In this document: positions 1-8,847 of the stretch, piece by piece
Numbering within the stretch: position 1 is the stretch's first letter
Layout: each line of letters starts with the position of its first letter
Assembly: GCA_016927475.1 (NCBI GenBank)
Contig: JAFGMO010000037.1
Span: 1 to 49,000, forward strand
Direction: 5' to 3'
Length of the DNA stretch: 49,000 nt
Source: Candidatus Aminicenantota bacterium
Lineage (GTDB): Bacteria; Acidobacteriota; Aminicenantia; Aminicenantales; Aminicenantaceae
The notes under the pieces: model-generated
Told to the model about the DNA's origin: nothing
Seen by the model: only the letters and a program-made list of their open reading frames with translations
Database searches by the model: none
Made by a program: the position numbers and the translations under genes

Positions 1-366
1 TCCTTTTAGCGTGACATTTATTTCTGTCGACTGTTTCCCCGATTTTGGGGTTATGCTGGAAAGATGAATAACTGAGTGATTATCAGCACATAATTTAGAT
101 AAATGGCCGGAATTAATGGAAAGGATTATAATGATATTTATTATGTTAAAGGTCAATAATTTACTTTTTTTTCTCAATATAAGAGCCCCATTAAGAACTT
201 CGCAATCACTCTCTCTGGAAAGGAATAACATTCTCCCCCACTTTAATGAAACTTGAATAACAATACCTATTTCCCAACTTGGATATTCTATTTGGTTAAC
301 AAAAATTGTCAAGAAAACAAATCAATATCACCATCAACAAAAATCAGATTTCTATTTTTGGGGATT
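1..366. other. AT-rich stretch without a recognisable gene
   Basis: I see no convincing coding region in these bases. A small hairpin, CCCC-gatttt-GGGG, lies at 37-50. It has no U-tract in either direction, so it is not a clear terminator. The stretch is the downstream flank of the Fic gene, which ends at 367 on the minus strand. Confidence 0.5.
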
Positions 367-1491
367 CTATTCAAAGAGAGATAAATAGTCTCTGTAAACA
401 AACAGTCGGCCGTATGTAACATTTTGATCTTTCTGCATTAGAATACCTTCTTTGCAAAATCGTTTCACCAATCGATTAGCAGCTTCCCGTGACAGTCCTG
501 TTGCCTCTTCAACCTTTTTTACATTAACGATCGGCAGTTTATAAAGATGCTTCAATAACACCATAGCGTTTTTACCGGCTCTCCCCAGGCTTGAAATTTT
601 TTGAATATTCTTTTCTCTAAGATCAACGATTTTATTCGATGTCTCAATCGCTTTTGAACAGATTTGAATAACACCCTCTAAGAAAAATTCCAACCACGCA
701 GATACATTCCCTTTTCTATAATCGTCCAGGAGTAAAAAATACTTATTCCTGTGCTTTTTTAAATATTCTGAAAAATAAAGCACCGGCCGTTCCAAGACAT
801 TTTGATGACAAAGATATAAGGTAATGAGCAATCTTCCGGTTCTTCCATTCCCATCTAAAAATGGGTGAATCGTCTCGAACTGACTGTGCATTAAAGCCGC
901 CTTTAGCAATGCTGGAATATTGCTGTGGGAATATAAAAATTTCTCCAGTTCTCCCATCGATGACAGCACATATTGTGGCGGGGGTGGAACAAAACGCGCA
1001 TCGTTGAGATTTGTTCCCATCACCCAATTTTGGCTATTGCGAAATTCTCCAGGCTGAGAAGAAGTTGAATTTCGCTTACCCGTTAAAAGTGTTGCATGGA
1101 CTTCTTTGATCAACCTTAAGGATAACGGCAAACTGTTTAGTCTCTCTAATCCCATGTTCATTGCCTTGATATAATGCAAGATATCGTCCACATCATTGGG
1201 CAGGTCAGGAGTTCTTTCCACCTCGGCTTGAAGAGCATCGGTAAGATTAGCTTTTGTTCCCTCAACTTGGCTGGAAAAAGCAGCTTCTTTATTCATGTAC
1301 ATAAAAATAAAAAAATCGATGTCCGGAATAAGCTTTGTTAGACCATCAAGCTTGCCCAGTAGAAGATTGGCATCGGCTAAAAGTTTAACAACATTAGGTT
1401 CATTATAAGCGATACCTTTTGGAGGAAATGTTTCGGGTACAAAGGCATAATAATTTCCCTTTTGTTTGACATATTTTCCTATCTGTATCAT
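367..1491 (-). CDS. Fic domain protein (probable AMPylase) with C-terminal winged helix
   Basis: Fic enzymes transfer AMP, or another nucleotide phosphate, from a nucleotide to target proteins. The 374-residue product has the complete catalytic motif HPFLDGNGRTGR at about 209-220. An inhibitory helix motif of the form [S/T]xxxE[G/N] (SSQVEG, 73-78) places it among class II Fic proteins, whose N-terminal helix holds the enzyme inactive. The last 70 residues look like a winged helix-turn-helix, with a 'VEEATGLSREAANRLVKRF' stretch near 328-346, as in Fic proteins that bind DNA. No separate antitoxin gene is adjacent. The ATG is preceded by AAGGG at a workable distance. A 28-bp near-perfect palindrome overlaps its promoter, suggesting autoregulation (inference). 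The family call is secure; the target protein is unknown. Confidence 0.93.
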   Translation of the reverse strand: MIQIGKYVKQKGNYYAFVPETFPPKGIAYNEPNVVKLLADANLLLGKLDGLTKLIPDIDFFIFMYMNKEAAFSSQVEGTKANLTDALQAEVERTPDLPNDVDDILHYIKAMNMGLERLNSLPLSLRLIKEVHATLLTGKRNSTSSQPGEFRNSQNWVMGTNLNDARFVPPPPQYVLSSMGELEKFLYSHSNIPALLKAALMHSQFETIHPFLDGNGRTGRLLITLYLCHQNVLERPVLYFSEYLKKHRNKYFLLLDDYRKGNVSAWLEFFLEGVIQICSKAIETSNKIVDLREKNIQKISSLGRAGKNAMVLLKHLYKLPIVNVKKVEEATGLSREAANRLVKRFCKEGILMQKDQNVTYGRLFVYRDYLSLFE

Positions 1492-1518
1492 TTATTTTCC
1501 CTTAAAGGCCCGATTTGA

Positions 1519-1554
1519 TGTCAACAATATAGCAATATAGTTGACAACAGTCAA
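1519..1554 (-). promoter_or_regulatory. Fic gene promoter overlapped by an operator-like palindrome
   Basis: Reading the minus strand, TTGACT (1549-1554) and TATATT (1526-1531) are spaced by 17 nt, a good sigma-70-like promoter for the Fic gene. The arms TGTCAAC (1519-1525) and GTTGACA (1540-1546) form a perfect inverted repeat. The 14 bases between them are themselves nearly symmetric (AATATAGCAATATA). The palindrome covers the -10 element and most of the spacer, so a bound dimer would block transcription. The winged-helix end of the Fic protein is the obvious candidate binder, but that is inference. Confidence 0.6.
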
Positions 1555-1696
1555 GAAGATGTCTACTTTTCTTTATCGTGCTTTTTTCATGCAAAACACG
1601 AGGATTCTATTCTTCCTGTCATGCCGAATACTGTCAGCAATGGGCGTGAGTGGATGCGAAAGTAACTTATCCTTGAAAGGAATCTGTCCGTTTGCT

Positions 1697-1725
1697 TAAT
1701 CCTATTATTTCCAGAAATAGGATTA
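1697..1725. repeat. Perfect 10-bp inverted repeat after the phosphatase gene
   Basis: TAATCCTATT (1697-1706) and AATAGGATTA (1716-1725) form a perfect 10-bp stem with a 9-nt loop, 23 bases past the end of the acid phosphatase gene. It could be a transcription end signal for that gene. No run of U follows on the minus strand, so it is not a canonical intrinsic terminator. Confidence 0.4.
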
Positions 1726-1747
1726 TCAAAAATCCAAATCAGCCAAG

Positions 1748-2581
1748 CTATTTTTTTTGGCTGTTTTCCCACGGCTTGAGGGAAGCCCGGCGCAGTTTGT
1801 TCTTATCTGCTGGTGTGAGCTCCCGTTGCAATCCATATAAAGTCCCTTCCCAGTCGCCGTATTTGGGATTGGGCAGGATGATAAACCGTTTCCCGAATTT
1901 TTCCCGGTGTTCTTCCACGGCGGCATTCCGGGCATCTGTTTTTTTATCCATAAAAAGACTTGCAAAATCCCCCAGGTTATCACCGATAAGAAGAACGATG
2001 TTGTGGTCCTTTCGAACAAGCTGCCGACGCGGCTCCTTGTCCCCTGTTTCTTTTCTGAGAAGGACATGAGCCTCATCGGCGTCGGGAAAATTGAGGTCTT
2101 TGAGGTTTTTCAAGGTCGCCTCTTTGAGAGTGACGTCCCTGTTGGAAACATAGAAGATTTCACACCCGCGGGAATCGGCATATTTTAAAAAATCGAGCAC
2201 TCCCGGAAGCGCTTCAGCCTCGGCGGCCCGGCACCATTCATCCCAGCCGTCGGGATGAGTGACGCCCTGTTTAAACCTCCAAGCATGGACGGGCGTATTA
2301 TCGAGAACCGTCTCATCGATGTCGATGACAACCGCATATTTTTCCTCGATCTCCCGTTCCCAAAGATATTCATCCAACCGGAGGCGGGCCAGGTTAAAAG
2401 CCTGGTGATAAAGGGCCCTGACTTCGGCCGCATTCTGGTACCAGACCAGGCTGAGCAGGGATTGCTCGTTAAGGTCCTCAATAGAGAACGAACCCTCCTT
2501 TTTGTTGCAGCTTGGCATTGTGAATACGAGCCACAGGAATAAAGCATAGATAAGATAAAATGACGGTTTTCCGTTTTTCAT
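1748..2581 (-). CDS. HAD-type acid phosphatase lipoprotein, e(P4)/class C family
   Basis: The product resembles surface-anchored class C acid phosphatases (lipoprotein e(P4)/5'-nucleotidase type), which dephosphorylate nucleotides and similar compounds outside the inner membrane. The HAD nucleophile motif is DIDETVLDNT near residue 90, followed by 'FYVSNRD' (motif II, Ser/Asn) and 'LLIGDNLGDF' (motif IV). The N-terminus is a lipoprotein signal: a hydrophobic stretch ending TMPSC, with the Cys as the predicted lipidation site. I chose the ATG at 2581 rather than one six codons upstream because AGGAGG sits just before it. Length is 277 residues, normal for the family. It is divergent from the M64 peptidase gene. 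The exact substrate is not deducible. Confidence 0.9.
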   Translation of the reverse strand: MKNGKPSFYLIYALFLWLVFTMPSCNKKEGSFSIEDLNEQSLLSLVWYQNAAEVRALYHQAFNLARLRLDEYLWEREIEEKYAVVIDIDETVLDNTPVHAWRFKQGVTHPDGWDEWCRAAEAEALPGVLDFLKYADSRGCEIFYVSNRDVTLKEATLKNLKDLNFPDADEAHVLLRKETGDKEPRRQLVRKDHNIVLLIGDNLGDFASLFMDKKTDARNAAVEEHREKFGKRFIILPNPKYGDWEGTLYGLQRELTPADKNKLRRASLKPWENSQKK

Positions 2582-2675
2582 GATTTCCTCCTTGTACAAA
2601 AGTCTGGAATTTACATATCAAATATAATAATCTTTTACCAGGACCGATTCGATCGATTTCTCAAGGGAGATTATC

Positions 2676-4151
2676 ATGAAAAAATATCTTTGGGCTTTCA
2701 CGGCCACCATCATGGCCGCGGCCTATCTTACGGCGGGACCCGGCCCGGAGTTTGACGGTTTTTTTATGGATAAAACACTCCGGGTGGATGTCTTTCATAC
2801 CGCCGACGCCGCCCTCGAGCTTTTCACCCTCGACAAGCTTTATGCATACGGCACTTGGGCCGGCAGCCGGACACATCTCATCGACTCCTTCAACAACGGC
2901 CGTTATTACATCAAGGTCTATGACAAAACATCAGGCAGCCTTCTTTACTCCAAAGGTTTCAATTCCTATTGCGGCGAATACACAACAACCGGAGAAGCCG
3001 CCGAGGGGATCAAAAAAACCTATCATGAAACGGCCCTCATCCCCTTCCCCAAAAAAACGATCGATTATGCCATCGAAAAAAGAAACCGGAAATACGAGCT
3101 GGAAGAAATCTTCCGTCTAACCATCGACCCTCGAGATGTCGGCATCATTCGAGATAAAATTCTGGACCAAAACGTTCAGGTTTTTACGGCCCATAAAAGC
3201 GGACCTCCTCACCAGTGTGTGGATATCGTTATCCTCGGTGAGGGATATACCAGGAAAGAAACCGGCAAATTCAAAGAAGATTTAAAGCGCCACGCTGATA
3301 TTTTTTTCCAATGGGAGCCTTACCGGTCATATAAAAACAAGTTTAACATTTCCGGCGTATTGAAACCTTCCGAAGAAAGCGGCACGGACGAACCGCGGGC
3401 AGGCATCTTTAAGAACACCGCTCTCAACTCGTCCTTCAACGCCTTCGGGTCGGAAAGATACCTTTTAACCGAAGACAACCGAAGCCTTCGGGATATCGCT
3501 TCTTTTGCGCCCTATGACGCGGTTATGATTTTGGTCAACCATTCACGCTACGGAGGAGGCGGCATCTATAATTTTTACTGCACTTTCACGGCCGATACGC
3601 CCTTCCACAGTTATATTTTCATCCATGAGTTCGGCCACTCTTTTGCCGGCCTGGCTGATGAATATTACACCTCGTCCGTTTCCTACAACGATTTTTACCC
3701 CCGCGGGATGGAACCCCTCGAGCCCAATATCACGGCCCTCTTAGACCCGGCCAACCCTAAGTGGAAAAACCTTATCGATGAAAACATTTCCATTCCTACT
3801 CCTTGGGAAAAGAAGGCTTTCGACGAAATGGATGCGGCCTGGCAGAAAAAACGGGGCAATATGAATGAACATATCTCCGAATTGAAAAGGACCGGCGCTC
3901 CCACTGAAAAAATAGCGAGGGCCCAACAGGAATATGACAAACTGGACCGAGAACACTCCATGAAAGTGGATGTTTTTTTAAAGGAAAGCCGGTATTGGGG
4001 CAAGGTCGGAGCCTTCGAGGGAGCCGGATATTCCTCCAAAGGCCTCTATCGCCCGATGCTCAACTGCATCATGTTCAGCAAAGGAGAAAAACCTTTCTGT
4101 AAAATTTGCGAAGCAGCCATAAGAAAGGTCATTCTTCATACCATCGATTGA
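2676..4151 (+). CDS. Secreted M64-family metallopeptidase (IgA peptidase M64)
   Basis: This 491-residue protein has a signal peptide (first 20 residues) and an N-terminal M64N-like beta-rich region. The M64 catalytic domain begins near 'VDIVILGEGYT' at about 185. The zinc site is HEFGHSFAGLADEYY, starting at residue 317, with His317, Glu318 and His321 as the HExxH triad plus the conserved LADEYY extension typical of M64. The family is named for an IgA-cleaving enzyme of Clostridium, but most members have unknown substrates. A general exported protease role is the safe statement. A clear ribosome-binding site (AAGGGAGA) precedes the ATG. The region around 390-430 is charged and helical, an insertion whose role I cannot tell. 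Confidence 0.9.
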   Translation: MKKYLWAFTATIMAAAYLTAGPGPEFDGFFMDKTLRVDVFHTADAALELFTLDKLYAYGTWAGSRTHLIDSFNNGRYYIKVYDKTSGSLLYSKGFNSYCGEYTTTGEAAEGIKKTYHETALIPFPKKTIDYAIEKRNRKYELEEIFRLTIDPRDVGIIRDKILDQNVQVFTAHKSGPPHQCVDIVILGEGYTRKETGKFKEDLKRHADIFFQWEPYRSYKNKFNISGVLKPSEESGTDEPRAGIFKNTALNSSFNAFGSERYLLTEDNRSLRDIASFAPYDAVMILVNHSRYGGGGIYNFYCTFTADTPFHSYIFIHEFGHSFAGLADEYYTSSVSYNDFYPRGMEPLEPNITALLDPANPKWKNLIDENISIPTPWEKKAFDEMDAAWQKKRGNMNEHISELKRTGAPTEKIARAQQEYDKLDREHSMKVDVFLKESRYWGKVGAFEGAGYSSKGLYRPMLNCIMFSKGEKPFCKICEAAIRKVILHTID

Positions 4152-4246
4152 CGCTTTATACGGGCTGTGTTATTTTACACTTTCAAAAATTGCAGTCTTT
4201 TTAGACAAAGTATTTCTCAGTTAGAACCGGAAAAAGGGACAGAAAA

Positions 4247-5665
4247 ATGGCTGTTTTCCTCTATAATTCTCTGACGCGCAAGAAAGAAACATTTGAACCT
4301 TTGAAGAACAACCTCGTTCGTTTTTATTCCTGCGGCCCCACGGTCTATTCCTACCAGCATATCGGCAACCTCAGAACGTATGTTTTTAATGACATCCTCA
4401 AACGAACACTCCTTTTCAACGGATACGAGGTCAAACATGTGATGAATTACACCGACGTGGGTCATCTTTCATCCGACGCCGATACGGGTGAAGACCGCAT
4501 GGAAAAAGCGGCCCAAAAGGAGCACAAATCCGCCCAGGATATTGCTGCCTTTTACGCTGAAATATTTGAAAAAGACTGCGTCAAGCTTAACATCATGCCT
4601 CCTGATATCATCTGCCGGGCCACACAGTACATCAAAGAACAGATAGAGATGGTGCAGGTTCTCGAGGAAAAAGGATTCACCTACCGCACAAGCGACGGCA
4701 TCTACTTCGACACATCCAAAGTCGAGGATTACGGGCAGATGGGCCAAATCGATGAGGAAGGCCTGGAAGCGGGAAAGCGTGTCGATATCGGCGAAAAAAA
4801 ACGTAAAACCGACTTCGCCCTCTGGAAATTATCCGAAAAACCCGGCCTTCGCCAGCAGGAATGGAACAGCCCCTGGGGCATCGGTTTTCCCGGCTGGCAT
4901 ACCGAATGCTGCGTCATGTCCTCCAAACACCTGGGCAAACAATTCGACATCCACACCGGAGGTGAGGACCATATCACAGTGCATCATCCCAACGAAATCG
5001 CCCAGGCGGAAGCCGCTTTCGGCGTCAAACCCTGGGTTCGTTTCTGGCTTCACGGCGCTTTCCTCCTTTTTAAGGGGGAAAAAGTCAGCAAAAGCAAGGG
5101 CGGTCTTTATACCATCTCCGAACTTGAGGAGATGGGATTCGCTCCCTTGGCTTTCCGCTATCTGTGCCTCAACACGCATTACAAAAAACAGCTCCATTTC
5201 TCACTTAACGTTCTTGAAGGCGCCGCCAATGCCCTGAATCGGCTGCATAATCTCATTCTTGAATATGGCGCCGATCCCGGAGATCAAAAAACCAAGAGTG
5301 AAAAAAAATACAGCAATGAATTCCGGGATGCCATAAACGATGACCTCAACATGCCCCGGGCCCTATCCGTCCTCTGGTCCGTTTTGAGAGACAAGGACCT
5401 GGACGGCCCGGCAAAACGGAACCTGGCCCTAAAATTCGACCAAGTCCTTGGACTCGGCCTTGAAAACCTCCAAGAAAAAAAACAGGATGCGCCCGAAGAC
5501 GTGCTTAAGCTGGTTGAAGAACGGGAGAAAGCACGAAAAGATAAAAATTTTGCCCGGGCGGACGCCATTAGGGATGAACTCCTCAAGCTGGGTTACTCGG
5601 TAAACGATACGTCCCAAGGCCCCAAGTTAAAAATGCAAAACTCAAAACTAAAAACTCAAAACTAA
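4247..5665 (+). CDS. cysS: Cysteinyl-tRNA synthetase
   Basis: This class I aminoacyl-tRNA synthetase charges tRNA-Cys. The 472-residue product starts with the diagnostic 'YSCGPTVYSYQHIGN', in which C29 is a zinc ligand and HIGN (38-41) is the HIGH motif. Further marks are 'GWHTECC' (zinc/cysteine site) and KVSKS at 279-283 (KMSKS loop). It carries the usual C-terminal tRNA-binding domain ending near 'FARADAIRDELLKLGY'. The last 15 or so residues (KLKMQNSKLKTQN) are encoded by an AAAACTCAAAACT-type simple repeat at 5629-5665 and look like recent drift of the stop codon rather than part of the enzyme. It appears monocistronic. Confidence 0.97.
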   Translation: MAVFLYNSLTRKKETFEPLKNNLVRFYSCGPTVYSYQHIGNLRTYVFNDILKRTLLFNGYEVKHVMNYTDVGHLSSDADTGEDRMEKAAQKEHKSAQDIAAFYAEIFEKDCVKLNIMPPDIICRATQYIKEQIEMVQVLEEKGFTYRTSDGIYFDTSKVEDYGQMGQIDEEGLEAGKRVDIGEKKRKTDFALWKLSEKPGLRQQEWNSPWGIGFPGWHTECCVMSSKHLGKQFDIHTGGEDHITVHHPNEIAQAEAAFGVKPWVRFWLHGAFLLFKGEKVSKSKGGLYTISELEEMGFAPLAFRYLCLNTHYKKQLHFSLNVLEGAANALNRLHNLILEYGADPGDQKTKSEKKYSNEFRDAINDDLNMPRALSVLWSVLRDKDLDGPAKRNLALKFDQVLGLGLENLQEKKQDAPEDVLKLVEEREKARKDKNFARADAIRDELLKLGYSVNDTSQGPKLKMQNSKLKTQN

Positions 5666-5670
5666 AAAAA
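5629..5670 (+). repeat. Short A-rich simple repeat forming the end of cysS
   Basis: The unit AAAACTCAAAACTAA is repeated with small changes across the last codons of cysS and just past its stop. It adds a lysine/glutamine/asparagine-rich tail absent from standard CysRS. Confidence 0.6.
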
Positions 5671-5762
5671 GCTACAGGTTTAATGTCGTAAGTTTAAAGT
5701 GAGAAAAAAGGTAAACGGGTATGGTGTTTCCAGAATTCGATTTCCTGGCTGATTCAGAATCC

Positions 5763-5845
5763 TTGACAGTGCTTGTTTTTTTGCATTATGCTTTGCCGTG
5801 ATGGATGAACGGACCGGCCACAGCAATAATATTTACTCGCCGGTC
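5763..5845 (+). promoter_or_regulatory. Promoter and leader hairpin of the acyl-CoA dehydrogenase gene
   Basis: TTGACA (5763-5768) is a perfect -35 box. The -10 is either TATGCT (5787-5792, 18-nt spacing) or the overlapping CATTAT (16-nt spacing). Downstream, GACCGGC (5812-5818) and GCCGGTC (5839-5845) form a perfect 7-bp inverted repeat with a 20-nt loop. It would lie at the start of the roughly 80-nt untranslated leader and could be an operator or an RNA hairpin. Confidence 0.5.
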
Positions 5846-5882
5846 TTAAAAAACCAAATTTCTATTCTTCATGGAGGTTGCT

Positions 5883-7049
5883 ATGTGTGATGAGAACACG
5901 GGGCCTCTTCCTCTTACCGTCTTGACCGAAGAGGAGGAAATGTTTTACGGCATGGCCAATGAATTCGCCGAAACAGAAATCAAGCCCCTCGTTGAAGAGA
6001 TGGACAAGACGAGTCATACCGATGAAGCTCTCTTGAAAAAACTCTTTGAAAACGGATTTATGGCACTTGATATTCCGGAAGCTTATGGCGGTGCCGAAGG
6101 CTCTTTTTTTATGAGTATTTTAGCCATTGAAGCCGTCTCCAAAGTGGATGCCGGAGTCGGCGTCATTGTGGATGTTCAAAACACGCTGGTCAACAATGCC
6201 CTTTTACGATGGGGAAACGAAGACCAGAAAAAAAAGTATTTTCCAAAACTTGCCGTCGATCTCCTCGGCGCCTACGCTCTTTCAGAGGCGGGAGCGGGTT
6301 CGGATGCTTTTGCCCTTCGCTGCAAGGCCGAGGAAAAATCCGACCACTACCTGCTTAACGGTCAAAAACTCTGGATTACCAACGCCAATGAAGCAGGTCT
6401 CTTTATCATCTTCGCTAATGTTGATTTTTCCCTGGGATATAAGGGAATTACGGCATTTTTGGTCGAACGGGACTTTGAAGGTTTTTCCGTCGGAAAAAAA
6501 GAGGAGAAGCTCGGCATTCGAGCATCCTCTACCTGTGAACTTGTTTTAGAAAACTGTATCGTCCCCAAAGAAAATGTCCTGGGAGAAGTGGGAAAAGGAT
6601 ATAAGCTGGCCATTGAAACCCTCAACGAGGGACGGATCGGAATCGGCGCTCAGATGCTGGGACTGGCTGAAGGCGCTTTAGCCAATGCCCTTTCCTACAC
6701 CGGAGAGCGCCAACAATTCGGCAAACAGATTAACGAATTCCAGGGTGTTCAATTCCAACTGGCCAGAATGGCTACTGATGTGGAAATTGCCCGCTTGATA
6801 GTTTATAATGCTGCGCGTCTCAAGGATGCGGGGAAAATCTTTATCAAAGAAGGAGCTATGGCTAAACTGGTGGCAGGAGAGGTGGCAGAACGAGTCTCTT
6901 CCCAAGCCGTAGACCTCTTTGGCGGATACGGCTTCACCAAAGATTACCCTGTTGAAAAGCAGTATCGTGACGCGAAGATTGGGCAGATTTATGAGGGAAC
7001 GTCAAACATCCAGCTTCAGACCATTGCCAAAATGGTCATTCCCCGCTGA
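5883..7049 (+). CDS. Acyl-CoA dehydrogenase
   Basis: This FAD enzyme introduces the alpha-beta double bond into an acyl-CoA and passes electrons to ETF. The 388-residue product has the full family layout: an N-terminal helical domain, a middle beta domain with 'ALSEAGAGSDAF' and 'LWITNANEAGLFIIFA' (flavin contacts), and a C-terminal helical domain with 'GYGFTKDYPVEKQYRDAK'. It ends with 'IYEGTSNIQLQTIAKMV', whose Glu in YEGT is the catalytic base position of short- and medium-chain enzymes. I start at 5883 because the upstream in-frame ATG at 5871 overlaps the GGAGG ribosome-binding site. It stands alone, so the acyl chain length it uses cannot be inferred from neighbours; butyryl-CoA-like substrates are most common for this sequence type. 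Confidence 0.94.
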   Translation: MCDENTGPLPLTVLTEEEEMFYGMANEFAETEIKPLVEEMDKTSHTDEALLKKLFENGFMALDIPEAYGGAEGSFFMSILAIEAVSKVDAGVGVIVDVQNTLVNNALLRWGNEDQKKKYFPKLAVDLLGAYALSEAGAGSDAFALRCKAEEKSDHYLLNGQKLWITNANEAGLFIIFANVDFSLGYKGITAFLVERDFEGFSVGKKEEKLGIRASSTCELVLENCIVPKENVLGEVGKGYKLAIETLNEGRIGIGAQMLGLAEGALANALSYTGERQQFGKQINEFQGVQFQLARMATDVEIARLIVYNAARLKDAGKIFIKEGAMAKLVAGEVAERVSSQAVDLFGGYGFTKDYPVEKQYRDAKIGQIYEGTSNIQLQTIAKMVIPR

Positions 7050-7106
7050 ATCCCATCCGCTTTTGCTCCCGAGGATTTCCATAAGAACCGGATTAAAGCC
7101 ATTCAT

Positions 7107-8636
7107 TCAGCGGTAGTCATAGTTCAATCTCCAGAGAACAAGCTGCCCCTGGACAATCTGAAGTATAGCCGCCCCGTCGCGCGAAAAAACAACATCAGAA
7201 AATAGTGGAGCCGATGAGATTCTGTGTGTGGCAAAATTTCGAGGAAGCTCGCCCGTGGAAAGAGCGGAGAGCGGCAGGAGCATCAGCATCCGGCCGGGTG
7301 ATCCGCTGCTGCTTCCTCCTGGAAGGAAAACAGCCAGGATGTGGTTTCCTCCAGGCAGCCAGGCTGCCCGGTCGATCATGATGCCGTCTCCGGAAGACGA
7401 TAAGGATAATTCATCCTGTCCGGGAACCTCATAAAGCAGACAGCCATGAAGATTGGAAAGTTTTATTCCGGCACTATCGGAGCCCAATGTGATTTGAATT
7501 TCACAGTTTCCTCCGCCGGCCAGAAGACCTCCGGAAGGTGAAAACACGGAAAACGTAAGCCGGTCCGGGGGATGAAGAAAAAGATTTTTGACGGTCCCTT
7601 CCGTCACCGACCATAAAATGACGATTCCATCCGAAGAGATGCCGGCCAGGTATTCTCCGCCCGGAGAAAAATCCAGCTGTTGAACAGCACCTGGCGGTTC
7701 TTTAAGCATGCCGCTGGCATCCCCGGGCCCCTTAAAAAATCGCGGCTGCTCAGCCGAAAAAAGATCCCAGAGCCAGACATCGCCGCCTTTCTCAGGAGAG
7801 CCCCCTGCCAGCCAGCGGCCGTCATGTGACATGGCCGCAGCTTTTACTCCGGTCTCCGATCCTGTCAGGATCAACGTATCTTCCCGGCCGTTTATATCCC
7901 AGATAAAAACAGAGTTGTCGTCGGATGAAGAAATAAGCCTGTCACCCTTCGGGGAAACGCTTAATTCCCGAATTGGACCGCTGTGACCCGGCCAGACGGC
8001 TACACGTTTCCTGTCGCTGACTCTCAGGACATCAATCGTGCTTTGATCCTTGGGGGCTACAAAAACAAAAGTGTCGGAAAATAGTGCCGCGGAGCTGATA
8101 CCATCCTTGTACTCTGCTAAAAGAATTCTCTGGACATCCCGGAGCCGCGGCTCAGGCTCTCTTCTTTCGAACTCCTCGTCGGCCTTTTCCACAGGTCGGA
8201 CGTCGGCCTGTTCACCTGCCTGCTCAACGGTTTTTTCAGTGACCGGTTTGGCGGTTTCCTCTGCAATTTCCTCAACAGACTGTTTTTCGCTCTCCACCTT
8301 TTTCTGCGGTTCCATCAACTCCAACAATTTGGACACATCTCCCAGCGCTTCAACCTCAGACGCTTTGATGTAGCCTATGACGGTATATCCCTCCTTCGTC
8401 GGAGGAAGATATACTCTGAACCAACCGGCCGTCCTGCCGTCAGCTTCAAGGAGAGCCCCCGCCGGGACCATCTTCAAAACAGGACTCGATTCGTCCGGTT
8501 TTAATTTCACCTGGGATTCGCTGACAATGACACGAACCTTAACCTTGACGGCCTCTCCCGCCGTCCAGATGACCATCAAAAAAAATACGGCAATAAAAAA
8601 ACAAGCTTTACCCTTTTTCAGATTTTTTTTTGTCAT
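7107..8636 (-). CDS. Exported SH3b and WD40-repeat protein
   Basis: A 509-residue protein with a signal peptide (hydrophobic stretch 12-30). It is followed by a bacterial SH3-like domain (about 33-95, including 'VKLKPDESSPVLKMVPAGA' and 'GYTVIGYIKASEV') and a Glu/Lys/Val-rich linker (about 105-165). A WD40 propeller occupies about 170-509. Blades are recognisable by 'GHSGPIRELSVSPKGDRLI', 'DNSVFIWDI', 'GDVWLWDLF' and 'DGIVILWSV'. The architecture suggests a periplasmic or surface scaffold; no catalytic residue pattern is visible. AGGTGG lies 7 nt before the ATG. It is convergent with the acyl-CoA dehydrogenase gene, 57 bp away. Confidence 0.85.
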   Translation of the reverse strand: MTKKNLKKGKACFFIAVFFLMVIWTAGEAVKVKVRVIVSESQVKLKPDESSPVLKMVPAGALLEADGRTAGWFRVYLPPTKEGYTVIGYIKASEVEALGDVSKLLELMEPQKKVESEKQSVEEIAEETAKPVTEKTVEQAGEQADVRPVEKADEEFERREPEPRLRDVQRILLAEYKDGISSAALFSDTFVFVAPKDQSTIDVLRVSDRKRVAVWPGHSGPIRELSVSPKGDRLISSSDDNSVFIWDINGREDTLILTGSETGVKAAAMSHDGRWLAGGSPEKGGDVWLWDLFSAEQPRFFKGPGDASGMLKEPPGAVQQLDFSPGGEYLAGISSDGIVILWSVTEGTVKNLFLHPPDRLTFSVFSPSGGLLAGGGNCEIQITLGSDSAGIKLSNLHGCLLYEVPGQDELSLSSSGDGIMIDRAAWLPGGNHILAVFLPGGSSSGSPGRMLMLLPLSALSTGELPRNFATHRISSAPLFSDVVFSRDGAAILQIVQGQLVLWRLNYDYR

Positions 8637-8653
8637 GATTATCCACCTTGATT

Positions 8654-8686
8654 AACCTGTATATAAATTTATGAATAACACAGGTT
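8654..8686. repeat. 33-bp palindrome of CCTGTAT/TATTCA repeat ends
   Basis: AACCTGT (8654-8660) is mirrored by ACAGGTT (8680-8686), and the centre ATATAAATTTATGAATA is also largely symmetric. The sequence equals two facing copies of the CCTGtATTATTCAtaaa motif found at other intergenic places in this window (11853, 35499, 35642, 45140 and 48884). The rest of 8637-8847 holds no gene I can support. Confidence 0.55.
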
Positions 8687-8847
8687 TAATCCGGAGCATT
8701 TGTTGACTATCAAACAAAAGAGACCGGATTACCTAGACTTTATCTATCACAGGGACTTTCGGAATTCAATTATATTTTTATAAAGGCGGCGGGCTTCAAA
8801 TAAAATAATCCCCATAAATTCGGAAAGACAGAAAAAAAAGAGTAACG

